Both the position numbers and the translations under genes were made by a program. This document shows, in pieces, positions 42,139-54,271 of a DNA stretch of 64,000 nt (positions within the stretch are counted from its first letter, which is position 1; every line of letters starts with the position of its first letter). The stretch covers positions 1,899,726 through 1,963,725 of the forward strand of contig CM067357.1 in NCBI GenBank assembly GCA_034190875.2, given 5' to 3'. Below the pieces are notes generated by a model. It did not search any database. It was not told the origin of the DNA and saw nothing but the letters and a program-made list of their open reading frames with translations. This stretch comes from Urechis unicinctus. Lineage: Eukaryota > Annelida > Polychaeta > Xenopneusta > Urechidae.

Positions 42139-43271
42139 AGTCGCTGTCTATATTGCCAAGCTTCCGAGTCGCTATCTGTATTGTCAAGCTTCCGAATCGC
42201 TATCTGTATTGTCAAGCTTCCGAATCGCTATCTGTATTGTCAAGCTTCCGAGTCGCTATCTGTATTGTCAAGCTTCCGAATCGCTATCTATATTGCCAAG
42301 CTTCCGAGTCGCTATCTGTATTGTCAAGCTTCCGAATCGCTATCTATATTGCCAAGCTTCCGAGTCGCTATCTGTATTGTCAAGCTTCCGAGTAGCTATC
42401 TATATTGCCAAGCTTCCGAGTCGCTATCTGTATTGTCAAGCTTCCGAATCGCTATCTATATTGTCAAGCTTCCGAGTCGCTATCTATATTGCCAAGCTGG
42501 AATCGTATGTATATTGCCAAGCTTCCGAGTCGCTATCTGTATTGTCAAGCTTCCGAATCGCTATCTATATTGCCAAGCTTCCGAGTCGCTATCTGTATTG
42601 TCAAGCTTCCGAGTCGCTATCTATATTGCCAAGCTTCCGAGTCGCTATCTGTATTGTCAAGCTTCCGAGTCGCTATCTATATTGCCAAGCTTCCGAGTCG
42701 CTATCTGTATTGTCAAGCTTCCGAGTCGGTATCTGTATTGTCAAGCTTCCGAGTCGCTATCTATATTGCCAAGCTTCCGAGTCGCTATCTGTATTGTCAA
42801 GCTTCCGAATCGCTATCTATATTGTCAAGCTTACGAGTCGCTATCTGTATTGTCAAGCTTCCGAATCGCTATCTATATTGCCAAGCTTCCGAGTCGCTAT
42901 CTGTATTGTCAAGCTTCCGAGTCGCTATCTATATTGCCAAGCTTCCGAGTCGCTATCTGTATTGTCAAGCTTCCGAGTGCTATTGTTTGTCAAGCTTCGA
43001 ATCGCTATCTATATTGTCAAGCTTACGAGTCGCTATCTGTATTGTCAAGCTTCCGAATCGCTATCATTTTGCCAAGCTTACGAGTCGCTATCTGTATTGT
43101 CAAGCTAATCGCTATCTCATATTGCCAAGCTTACGAGTCGCTATCTGTATTGTCAAGCTTCCGAATCGCTATCTATATTGCCAAGCTTACGAGTCGCTAT
43201 GCCAAGCTTTCGAGTCGCTATCTGTATTGTCAAGCTTCCGAGTCGCTCTCTGTTTTGCCAGGCTTCCGAGC
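42139..43271 (+). repeat. Minisatellite, 28-bp unit, about 40 copies, two alternating variants
   Basis: Units GAGTCGCTATCTGTATTGTC and GARTCGCTATCTATATTGCC, each followed by AAGCTTCC, tend to alternate and create a 56-bp higher-order pattern. The distal third has more indels. Because 28 is not a multiple of three and the unit has no stop in any frame, all three plus-strand frames are open for 290-390 codons. These are not genes. A short diverged relative is at 1420-1530. Confidence 0.95.
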
Positions 43272-43399
43272 GCCTAGCCATTCCGAACGCCGAGTCATTA
43301 TTTATGTCCTGCATTATAGATGGCGAATCGGCGCTCGGAAGAGGTTCAGGCGTTCGTAACTTTGCGGCAAACCATTTTTTAGGTGTGTATTTCCTGATT

Positions 43400-43900
43400 T
43401 ATGTAAGGGTGACAATGATATGTTATTTCTGCACAATTATATGTTATTGCAAGATTTTTCCATTTATGAGTACAGAACGTCATGTTGCCAAAAACATGCT
43501 TCATTCGAATAAATTGATGATTTTGCTTAAAGTGGTCACTGATTGAAAACCTAACTCAATGCACTGTACATTGTCTGAGCATTGGTAGCCTCACGTTAGA
43601 TGAACCAATCGACGGAGAAAGTCAGAAAGTGGAAATGCAGCATTGACCGCTGATAGGCATCTAAATATTTGACAGTAATAGGTTGGAACAGTAAACGTAA
43701 GCCCCAGTCAAAGCATTATTTATTCATAGTTTGTACTTTCATCCACCACAAGGAATAGTGGTAAGTAATAGAGGGTAGTTTAACAATTTGACTTAGTGCA
43801 ACGAAGTCTATAGCAACGCCATTCATTATTAAACGAGCCCTCATTGAATATTTACCATTAGTACGATGATATATAGAAAACTCAATCGCATACGCATTCA
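43400..43900. repeat. Dispersed repeat 'a', copy 4
   Basis: 43430-43550 matches 1820-1900 (CTGCACAATTATATGTTATT versus CTGCACAATTATGTATTATT). 43700-43880 matches 2040-2230 and 12610-12800 (CATTATTTATTCATAGTTTG). It lies between the 28-bp array and lectin copy 2, as copy 1 does for lectin copy 1. Confidence 0.6.
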
Positions 43901-44870
43901 CATGCGCCCTAATTTGGCTGAATACGTTTTGTGCTACCGGAAATTCCAATTGTGCCACTACATGTGTTCTACAAACAAGAATGTATGCATACATCAATGT
44001 TAACATGCCCAGAAGGCGTTGAAGAAAACGTGATGTATATTATACTGTGAGTGTTAACACCAGAGGTTAAGATTGGGACTAAAACATAATCAAAGTTACA
44101 ATGAAATCGTTATCAATCAGAAAAGATTCATTCACTCACATGTATCCATCAAATATACAGCATTCGTTTCCTGCCTAACAACAGACTGGCGGTTTGGGTT
44201 GGCTGCAGCAACGTTTTCATTAAATCAATATCAATTACAAATATCATGTAACAGATATGAATCACATTGTTTTCTCTCAGCGGCAGAAATAACTATTGAG
44301 CAGTAGCTTGATTGGCGTTGTGGTGCTACACAGACATGGGCATGGGTGAAAAATGAGAAGAATGTTAGGCAGATACAAAGGTAGGTAGGTGTAATTCAAG
44401 TAGATTTTGCAAAATATCTGCACAGAACCTGTGAATTTAGAAACAAGGTTCAAGTCTTTACTCCTATCGCTGAGATAAAACAGACAATAGTTCACCTATA
44501 TGCCCAGGACACAGAGTAAATGTACAAACACAGAGGTCATTACTAGTGACAGTTTCAGTAAGCCGTAAGATGCGCTGTCTTTTCCATAGTTACTCAAGCT
44601 GTGTGTGACGTTAATTGTTTCAGCCATTAGAGCTTTACGCTATGTGGCTTTTTCATGAGCTTATTGTGTCACAGTTTTCATTTATTTTTGAATATGATAT
44701 CAATTTAATTACAGTATATAATTATTGCAAGTTATAATGCGGTTGAGCTCCCTGTGAATAAAATATCTAGGGTGATTAGTTTGGGTAATTGACGTAACTT
44801 TACGTCGCCGTATATCGGTTTTTCAACCGACATCGATCGATGCCTGTATGTACTTGTTAAAACCTGCAGC
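43900..44870. other. Intergenic, no gene recognised
   Basis: Only short frames are seen. No match to the 2.3-3.6 kb part of the first segment was noticed, so this copy of the segment is shorter. Confidence 0.4.
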
Positions 44871-45055
44871 GCAAGCGTGCGAAATTAATGTTTTTTTGTG
44901 GGAATGAAAAGGCTTTCTAGCTATATACGAATTATTCAATATTTCTATGACCTTTTTGTGCTACCAGCCCAAGCCAACTTCAACCAAGAGAAGAGTAGTC
45001 TATCAGCGAGAGCAAAGGAAAACGAACAGGCGACTTTGTAGTTTCTCTATCCAAG

Positions 45056-47415
45056 ATGCATTTGATGGTTGTTGTCACAAGCATTTTGTGTGTTGGTCGT
45101 ATATCCTGTTCTACACGATCTGAACAGTTTGAGCAAGTTCATGCCGATGTCCAGTTTAAAAACCTTGAAATTGTGCGAGCAATGCGAGTAAAGTCACAGT
45201 TACAGTGCGCCCTGGCATGTTTAGAGATGGGATTTGGCTGTGGTAGCTTCTCGATTGACGCCCAGCAGACATGCAGACTCGGTGTTCTGCTCCTAACAAA
45301 ACCTGTCAAGAACCCGGAACTGGTATTCAACAGCAGCAATGGAACAAAGATATTCGGGAAAATGTCAGGTAAGAAAATATATGGTACTATGAATATTGTA
45401 ATATATCAATGAGCACAGTACTAAAATATAATGTATGGTTTCTTAGCAGTCTCTAAATAGCACCTAACCACATAATCTGGCCTAATGCAATACACCGATG
45501 ACATTACTATGCACTTAAATGTCACTAGCAGTTACGTTTTCATTATGATTGATAAATGGCAAACCTTCAAGGTGTTCACTGTGAGATATTATAAAGATAT
45601 CGATTGCGACCATATCAAACCAATGCCAAACATAATCACACCAGGTCTTTTTAGTTAACGATCATCCCTCTATATACTTGAAACTTGCTTTATGTCAATG
45701 CCGGATAAATAAACTAGAAATGTACCACATAATGGCTACATGGATCTGAAAAATAAAACGTGTCGATGAAGGAGGAAGTTATTTTCTACTGCAACTTTTG
45801 GATTAAGTTTTCAAGGTTATCGACGGTGTCATCATGCATCCACCAGGTCACAAATTATACAATGTTACTGTCATACAGTCATGATAACAAACCCGACTAA
45901 AGGTAATCCATGTACCATGTACGGTGCAATTTTTGGAAAAATAAATGTACCGATGCAGAGATGGGCTCTTTTAATGCGAGGGCCAGTTACACCATTGAGA
46001 TTCACAATATAGGACCTATGAGCCAAATTTGGGCCACTAAAACCTGAAACTCCCCGAAATCGTTTTCATAATTTTTAACGGTATGCATTTAAAGCCATTG
46101 CTTTTGCCAAAAACAAAACAGTTTTAATTGAAGAGAAATTACTTGCTTGGATTTGTTCGCGCAAGTTTCGGGAACGTCCGCATGGTCCCTTTCGGAAGTC
46201 GCCATAAATTAGCCACAATATTGGTAGGCCATTTTAAAAGCATCAGGTGCAGACCAACTGCGCCAGTCAGTGCGGAATATCTAAGCCTGTCTAGATCTAT
46301 TTCTGGTAGTATGCGAAAGTGAGATATTATATTTGTGTGTGACAACATCTTCAGAACATGGCGATACCTCCATCGACGACAATGCCTCTCATGTAAAATA
46401 AAACCGCACAGAAAGGATTATCTACGCTACACAAGGAAGTATTTAAATATTTTTGGCAATAATCACGAGCTAAATCCTATCAAGTATGACACCCTATAAC
46501 GATCCCATAATCATAGGTACTTACACCCATTGAATTTTGTATTATCATAATCGTCCACAATACTTCTTCTATTGGCTTTGCTAGACGTCACAACATTACC
46601 ATTTTCCTCTTTATCCATTGTACTATAGAGAACTCCAACAACCCTGCATTCGGAGCGCCGTTCTTTCAAGAGTATAATCTTCATTTGATAAACAAATTGA
46701 TGAAACAAAGGGAATGCAACATTAATGATATCAGATTAATCGGAAGCACAATATATCAAAAGTTCGTCCAATTCAACGGAAAACCTGAATATAGGCATGG
46801 CTCGCTGATATATCTGAACTGAATAGTGCCACAGCTGGAATAATGCCTTAACTTTGTTGTACAACCTTCTGGTACAGAACTATACTCACCATGTCACTTT
46901 ATATTTTCAGTTGCAGAATAGATCCAGCTTTTGAATAAAGATTAACATTAATGTAGCCATGTCATGCTTCTTGCCCTCTTCCTGCCCTCTTTCTCAAATG
47001 CCGCCAACAGCGTAGGTGCCTAATTGTACGACCGTGTTATCCACAATCCTTATGCAAGTCTCTCTTTTATTGGCTTCTAAATGCAACAATGTAAGCACCT
47101 ACCCTGGCCACATATTTTGCGAGTGTGGCAACTCTGAAGCTAATTGCTACATATACTAAAGGGCATTTCTCGACTGTTCAGCATTCATCCAGTAATATTA
47201 TCATCAGAAAATATGTAATAGATACCTGCTGGAAATGTTCTTATGTTAATCACCATGATAATGCTCATACATATCAGCAGCTTTATTCCTTGTCGCTCTA
47301 GATGTGTCCATGCCGAGTGATGAAATAGCCGTTCTGGACGCGCAGGAGTTCTCCTACATCGCATGTAAGACTGCTGTCAGTTGGTACACAGCTCGGAAAT
47401 CATGTCCTCTCTTCG
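45056..47415 (+). pseudogene. Partial second copy of the PAN + C-type lectin gene
   Basis: Exon 1 (45056-45368, 313 bp, same length and phase as copy 1) is intact: a signal peptide and the PAN-like domain, closely similar to copy 1. Exon 2 starts at 47302 after CTCTAG and matches copy 1 up to WYTARKSCPLFG. There a GTAAG follows at 47416 and similarity ends, where copy 1 continues coding (GTGAGG). The rest of the lectin domain, including EPN and the last cysteines, was not found before 49 kb. It is either a truncated pseudogene or a gene whose last exons were rearranged. The PAN domain alone could still be secreted; that is inference. Confidence 0.7.
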
Positions 47416-47419
47416 GTAA

Positions 47420-48390
47420 GCCTAGTTATATTGCGTTGAATAGTTTGTACGAAAGGCAGTTATCCATGTAGGCGTGGTAATGCCGCAGGCTTATTTAGTT
47501 TGAATTACCGCCAGGAAAAGAAATATCCAGTGTGGGAATCTGAAGCATCACACTAGGAAATCCAAACCTAAAAGCGTATTATATTTTACATAATGTAGAA
47601 ACAGAATGACAATCGCGTTACTCAAAAAATCAAGCATATCAGTATCTGCATCCTGACTGTTGCCAAGGAGCAATAGATAGTGAAAAGAGAAATCATGGCT
47701 CATCTCGGTGGCGTGTTTGCGACGGATGATGGCATTCAACATAGTACAGCAGAAATGTACTGCCTAAAAGGTTTAGTGTTCGTCTGAAACTGTTTTATAC
47801 TATCATCACTGCAATGAATTAGGATTTTCAAATAATTTCTTTTGATCCTGCCAATTGTGCCATAAATCCATCAGTAACCAGATCAGCGAGTACCTTACCA
47901 CTAATACTATTGTATAATTATATGCACATGTATCCACTGTGTATTTGATGGCAACAAACAGTGATATAGATCCAAAACCATCATACCGTAATGTTATTGC
48001 CAAACACATATGAACAGTTATGCATATAGTAGTATAACAACCATAGTGAATCGTCCTATACTACGTTAGAGGACCATTCTTGCCATGTTTCTTCTAGCAA
48101 ATGTCGTTATCAATGGTCACCCCAACAGAAGGAACCTAATTCACCTACATAACACGATGAGAGCCATCTTAGTACAGACTTCAGATTACGAAGGCTCTCT
48201 AATCCACACCAACGGGGGTCGATGATGCAGACTTATTAATGCTATGTGTGTGCTGGAAAACACAAAATCAAATATTTTGTTCTTGCTTGAAGAAAAGTTT
48301 TGAATGCTCTTGACTTAGACGCAGATGATACTGTTAGTCTACTCAGTAGCAATGGTCCAGATATCAATTTCTTTGACGAACAGGTTGGTT
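47420..48390. other. Intergenic, no gene recognised
   Basis: Short frames only on both strands. No lectin exon was found. Confidence 0.45.
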
Positions 48391-48392
48391 CA

Positions 48393-49324
<932 letters not shown>

Positions 49325-49329
49325 GAATC

Positions 49330-50437
49330 AATAGCTATTTTCATGTGAATTTTGAAAACATCATTGTTATAAAAGTGTACATTACACTTTTGTAGAGCTT
49401 CATATCATGCCTTCAGGCTCTGCTGTTATTGACCTGATTCTTAACTTAACGTTATGACAAGACTAAACCATAACGTGCATGGTTGAACATAATGTTGCCC
49501 CCTATTTGTCGCCTCTTACGACATGCAGGAGGATGCAGTGGGCCTATTCTCCCCCATGACCCACCGAGGGGGGTGGGGGAGGATATGATATGAGAGTGGT
49601 CCATGTGTATTTTAAAGCCAACATGAATGGGTTAACATCAGCACCTTGAGCTAAGTTGAGTGACACACCGCGCGAGTATGCCTCTCACGCTAGTGGTTAC
49701 GACAGCCTAGACAACCGACGGGATCATGCCATGGCCGGCCTACAGCAAAGCTATGCCTCAAATTAATCCACCTTGGCCACCAAATTGAATAACACAAAAG
49801 AAGTATATGCTTAGGTGTGTTGGTAAGCACATTTGTAACATTATACTAACAAAATTAACAAAATGGGCCACCTAAATGTACCAAATAGTCCTTACTTGAC
49901 GGGGTGACCTTGGGAATGATGTCAAGGTCATGGATGACCTATCCAATCAAAGTTCCTAAGATTTTAAAGAAATTACAAGGTCTTCTGATTGCTTAAAAAC
50001 AGCATCTCAAATTCCCCATTAGGGACACGTAGTACATGAAATTCTCCATGAAAAACAAAGGGAGTAGTATAGGTAATGGTGGTTCCAGCGCACACCTCTA
50101 AATAGAGACCCAACCAACCAACAATAAGGAATCCCCCCACTTCAGAGCATCATTTATCCACTTCGACTATTCCTTTCGGGTCCTAAGGTCTCAAGAGCTG
50201 CCAATAGCTGGCCAAGGATTTAAAACTGCTACCTTATCAGTAGGCTGTGAGTGACAGGGGAAGGGGCAGCCATGAGTCGCAGGGGAACCACCATTACCTA
50301 TACTGTGACCCTCTCAGCAGGCCATGAGTCGCGAGAAGGGGCAGCCATGAGTCACAGGGCAAACCCACTAGTCCCAACGAAATCCCCACTAATCGCAGGG
50401 GAGCCGCTACCATGTATACTACCAACTTCCAAGGTCT
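49330..50437. other. Intergenic left flank of the viral block; possible SINE-like piece and inverted repeat
   Basis: 49505-49570 (TCGCCTCTTACGACATGCAG, GGGCCTATTCTCCCCC) resembles a short core I associate with widespread molluscan interspersed elements; I cannot verify this. 50066-50086 and 50284-50304 are exact reverse complements (21 bp). 50265-50400 has recurring GCCATGAGTCGCAGGG-type motifs. There is no credible gene. Confidence 0.45.
50066..50304. repeat. Perfect 21-bp inverted repeat, 239 bp span
   Basis: The arm at 50066-50086 (contains GGTAATGGTGGTTCC) and its exact complement at 50284-50304 enclose 197 bp. It may be the ends of a small non-autonomous transposon, or a fold-back next to the viral block. 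Confidence 0.7.
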
Positions 50438-51367
50438 TTATCTATAGAGGTCCTTAAGGGTAAACATTCCGGAGCCAAGTGTACCCGTGTAAGTTCCATT
50501 TTTCACGCGGTCCAGGTCCTGTATAAACTGGGCAACCTTAGCGTCGTTCTTCTCGATAAAGTCTGGATCAGGACGAGTGGTTATCAATCTCATCGTAAAG
50601 AGCTTCCAACAGTAGAAAGCCCCCGTCGGCCTCTCCGTGGTCCCACTCAGTCTTCCCAACCAAGGACCGTTAGCGCCATAGTCGCCGTCTTCAAGCCCCT
50701 CCACTCCCGCCCACCCCCAAGCCACTGTCTCCTTATACTTCTTCCGATCCTTGTGATACACCTGGTTATACACCTCAGCCCTCCCCAGGTCCTCAAAGGA
50801 GCACAACCTGAAAACGCAGTCGACAAACACCCCGATGGTCGCCACCGGACTGTGGTGCAGCCCCAACAGAACCTGAGGCATATACATATTCGAAGTTATC
50901 GTCCCAGGACTCCGAGTGTAGGGGCACTTTATCTCGAGCAACACAATCTCCTTAGTATGCCCCAGACAGACAGCATCCACTACACAACCCCCCCCCCCCC
51001 AACCCCGGCCACACCATGGCCGGATAGGTAGCACACAAAAGCCATCCGGACAGTAGGCCGTTGCACCACCCTGAATATAGATATTATTTCCGGAGACCTT
51101 GATGTCGTACACCTTCTCCAATACCGCAATTGCAAAAGTCGTACCCCAGAGGCAGGGCACGATAAAGGGAACACCCTCGTTGCTAGTTTTTTCAGTCAGC
51201 ATCTTACTATAGCTGCTGAAGTAGTTTTGCCCCATGATGGCGGAGTAGTCACTTCCTCCAACGCAGCCCTTCCTCGTGGTCTTCCACTGGTCTGTATTTT
51301 GCTTGAATCCAATATGATCGTTGCAGAAAGATTTATCGCCACCTCCATTATACCCAACAAACACCAC
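50438..51367 (-). CDS. YqaJ/lambda-type PD-(D/E)XK exonuclease of the viral block
   Basis: An open frame of 309 codons without an ATG near its start (it opens after a TAA near 51376), so the N-terminus is uncertain. Motifs of the YqaJ recombinase/exonuclease fold are GGSDYSAIMG (S39, D40), WG at 74-75, PDG with the metal-binding D108, EIK with E145 and K147, and a glutamine in MPQVLLGL (Q165). The glutamate usually found just after the WG/R-F-G motif reads FAIA here. A glycine/tryptophan-rich insert (about 120-127) corresponds to a 13-base C homopolymer, so its length is suspect. Such enzymes resect DNA ends during viral recombination or replication. It is minus strand, downstream of the other minus-strand genes. 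Confidence 0.75.
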   Translation of the reverse strand: MVFVGYNGGGDKSFCNDHIGFKQNTDQWKTTRKGCVGGSDYSAIMGQNYFSSYSKMLTEKTSNEGVPFIVPCLWGTTFAIAVLEKVYDIKVSGNNIYIQGGATAYCPDGFCVLPIRPWCGRGWGGGGCVVDAVCLGHTKEIVLLEIKCPYTRSPGTITSNMYMPQVLLGLHHSPVATIGVFVDCVFRLCSFEDLGRAEVYNQVYHKDRKKYKETVAWGWAGVEGLEDGDYGANGPWLGRLSGTTERPTGAFYCWKLFTMRLITTRPDPDFIEKNDAKVAQFIQDLDRVKNGTYTGTLGSGMFTLKDLYR

Positions 51368-51409
51368 TCTTTAAATGGACGGTCGGTCGGCTGCACTTAC
51401 ATGGTACCG

Positions 51410-52017
51410 GCACGATCACCTCCTGCGACCCCCGTCGACCTAGGCAGTGAGGGGGATGGAGATACCCTAGCCAACGTCTTAGCCTTAATGTCGCTTTTCA
51501 TTCGAGTATATTTTTCGATCTCGGCTGAAACGAGCTTAAACTTGTTGTCTGAGATAAAGCCATCTTCAAGCGCCGCCGAAATAATATCTGTAACCGTGTT
51601 TAGTTTGCTCTGTGCCAGAATTTGAATCTGGTCGTGCTACTTTACCTTCGCCGACAGCCGCCTGCTGATGACCTTTCCTGCGATCGCAACCAGCCCGCAC
51701 ACAGCCCCCGTAGCACCCAAGACTGTAACAATGGGGGCAGCAACCACCGTAGACATCAGACCCGCACCACTTGCGCCAAGACACATACCCACAGCAACTA
51801 AAGCAGTGTCTACAGAGTCCACTGAGTTTACTACACACCTATATTTTTTGTACATAGCACCATATTTTTCAATTTCTTTCTCAAGGTATTGCTTCTTAAG
51901 ACTGATCTCATTCAGCCAATACGATTGCCTTAGACCATATGGAGGCAGCTCCCGATTTAACGGTGCAGTCGTTTGTTGTTGTTTTTCATGCTGCTGTTTT
52001 ACACGTAAGTCTACAAG
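51410..52017 (-). pseudogene. Viral-block coiled-coil/hydrophobic protein with one in-frame stop
   Basis: A single minus-strand frame runs from about 52017 (no ATG at the start; an internal ATG lies at 51855) to about 51410, broken only by TAG at 51637-51639. In order it has a charged, helical N-terminal part (YLEKEIEKYGAMYKKY), a glycine/alanine-rich hydrophobic centre (GASGAGLMSTVVAAPIV), then after the stop an amphipathic helical C-terminus (LAQSKLNTVTDIISAALEDG, EIEKYTRMKSD). I recognise the layout as recurring next to similar virus-like genes in invertebrate genomes but know no function. Confidence 0.55.
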
Positions 52018-52555
52018 TCAAGTTCAATTAGGAGTGATACTACAGTACAAGTCGCCCTTCTGTTTGGAGCGGCTGTATAAAAGTTAATAACGTTGCCTTG
52101 TTCCAGCTGTAAAGGCTGGTCAAAAGATATTACAACAGCCTGTTGGTCAGCAGGATTACTTATTCCTACCGATTGAGTTGTCCCATTTATTACAGGAAAC
52201 ACTGCTATAGCACCAGTACCAGCGCCCGCACCAGACGACAACCCCATACGAATGATCCTACCACCACATGTCATGGTATATCCACAACTAATGTCTAGAG
52301 AGTCTTGACCCCAAACGACCACTTATATCCTATGCGAAGGGCGCCACTTACTTCTGCCCAAATAGTAATGAGGGGTTTCGTTTGCGAGTCTACGTATTGT
52401 ATCAGGTCTCTGCGGTGCCGTCTATGTTGTGCATCAACATACTTTTTATTAGCAGCATCGTTACGCGATATTGGGTCTCCCATCTGAACGATTTTATTCT
52501 CTCTCATTTCAAGGTCACCTCCACCAGAGTGTGCCGTTTTTTTGCCTAGGTCCAT
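52011..52555 (-). pseudogene. Fibre-like protein with one frameshift
   Basis: ATG at 52555 opens a protein whose first part contains NKIVQMGDPISRNDAANKKY, a motif typical of fibre/tail-fibre shaft proteins, then a conserved ISIWAE-like stretch (here ITIWAE). The frame shifts near 52310. The continuation (GRIIRMGLSSGAGAG, QPLQLEQGNVINFYT) is a small beta-rich domain that could be a trimeric knob. Total length is about 180 codons. It ends at 52011, overlapping the start region of the next minus-strand frame. A role in host attachment is inferred by analogy only. Confidence 0.6.
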
Positions 52556-52567
52556 AAATACTCGCTT

Positions 52568-53257
52568 TTATCGACATCTTGTAAATTGAAGAACAACACC
52601 AATAGGAAGGTCGTGATTGTTCAATAGACGTCCCTTATTATCTCTTATCTGAACCTTCAACTCATTCACAGCTCCGACAGTAACACGTTTTGACACAGGA
52701 TTAGGGACCCGGATGGTTATGATATCACCAAAAGAGCCGCCCCCACAGCCCACAACTTCAAGAAGCGTAGTGGGCGCAGCATCAAGCATGGTGAGCGTGG
52801 TACTGACTTGATTGAGGTGGACATAAAGCGGGTTATAGACGCTAAAGTTGACGGGCCAGGGGACAACGTAACGACCTGAAGGAATCCATCCTTTAACCAG
52901 AGTTGGCTTATCAAGACCCAACATTTTTAACACACCGTCGCCACATTGTACAGCTCAATCATCAGGAATTGAGATGGTAATAGTCCCATCATGAGCATTA
53001 TTCTCCAAAGTAAGCCCTAGAGTTGTAAATTCATCCTGCAGAAGTTTGAAGTTCCAGAGGCCAGGGGACAAAATAACTCCTTCTTTTCCTGTAGAAATTT
53101 GCCTCGTTCTAATAGACACATATGATTCAGTGTTATACCAACCCACAGTATAAGTGATTGACCTAAGACCTACGCATAGATCACCTACACTATTATCAAT
53201 AGCATTTTGCAGGGACACAGCGTCGCCGCTTTGAACATTTGACAGAGTGTGATACAT
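52568..53257 (-). pseudogene. Candidate structural protein, one nonsense codon
   Basis: One minus-strand frame from ATG 53257 to the stop at 52568 (about 229 codons), interrupted only by TGA at 52955-52957. The sequence is beta-rich without membrane segments. The N-terminal half has SITYTVGWYN and SPGLWNFKLLQDEF; the C-terminal half has YVVPWPVNFSVYNPLYVHLN and LKVQIRDNKGRLLNN. The C-terminal part resembles minor-capsid/penton-type proteins of animal Polinton-like viruses in general character only. It starts 6 bp from the ATG of the opposite-strand gene at 53264, so both would share one tiny promoter. A TTG at 53275 extends the frame slightly. Confidence 0.6.
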
Positions 53258-53263
53258 AGCACT

Positions 53264-54271
53264 ATGAATAAACAAGCCTTTAGTTTCAATAAAAAAGCTA
53301 CATTTAAAAACGGGCGGGTGTATCCAGCCCCATATGGTGTGGGAGATAAACTAACCCGACAAACAATTCAAGTCGTTCACAATGGTGGTACATTTACAGC
53401 AAATTTCCTGATCTATTCAGTAACTATAAGGTGCCGCCGGTAACAGCGGACAAAGTAGTAAAAGACTGGTCGACAAATCCAATGCGGTTTTGGCAGAACC
53501 AGAACCGGCTGCGGCGTGTCATCCCACGACCACCTCGAGGCTGGGATTCCACTCGTGAAAGCTCTCTACACCTTTCACCTTTATTACACAGTGCGTCGCC
53601 TATTAGCAGAACTGCAAGCGCCTCTACCTCAGGATCATGCCTATGACCCCTATAACATTACATATGACAAGAGGGCATATGAGAGACGCTGCACTAACTT
53701 TGGTGTTCAACCAAACACAGACTGGCGCCAGAAGGCAACCGTAGCTAATAGTGGCCTTGGTATCTTATATGCACATGATGCTTATGGTTACGGGAGTGTC
53801 GTCAAGGTTGCTGGTCGAAACGTTCGTTATGACCCTACACGGATGGCCTTTGAGGCGGAAGAGGATACAAAGCCAGGTTTTGCCCACGCGAGTAACCTAC
53901 AATCCTTTCAGGAGAAAATGGGTGCTGTTCTACATCCAGCACAGGGACCTGAAGCAGATGAGGCCTGGAGTACCTTTATACTGGACACGTCTGAGGGCTT
54001 TACACAGACCGGCGTTGAGCGAATTAACTACAGCATTCGGTCCTATGTCTGGGCCATTCTTAGTGCTCAGGCGCAGACCCGCTCAGAGATACTAGGTGTT
54101 GGAACGTCCTTTGATGCTCAAAAGCAATTTCAGGCCAACATTGAGGATGCCATCAACTCCCCAGTGGACATTCCGTCATCCATCCGACGGTATCAGAACG
54201 TCCTCCAGAATGCCTCTTCAAAGGTTGATTATGTGTTTGGAACGGGCCTGTACATGGCTCCGTCTATATGA
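53264..54271 (+). pseudogene. Candidate structural protein, two mutually compensating frameshifts
   Basis: ATG 53264 starts NKQAFSFNKKATFKNGRVY. The frame is left near 53400, a second frame is open from about 53401 to 53505 (VPPVTADKVVKDW, NPMRFWQNQN), and the original frame resumes near 53505 and runs to TGA 54271. The last part (about 250 codons) has HLEAGIPLVKALYTFHLYYT, NTDWRQKATVANSG and SSIRRYQNVLQNASS. Total is about 335 codons. I recognise the family only as an uncharacterised gene of virus-like elements in invertebrate genomes. It is too short for a typical double jelly-roll capsid protein. Its stop overlaps the next ATG (ATGA). Confidence 0.6.

Noticed and set aside
42181..43359. 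392-, 299- and 290-codon frames
   Set aside because: Products of a stop-free 28-bp tandem unit read in three frames, with no start context, splice sites or domain.
51227..51625. 132-codon plus-strand frame over the viral block
   Set aside because: Antisense to the exonuclease and its upstream neighbour; no domain.
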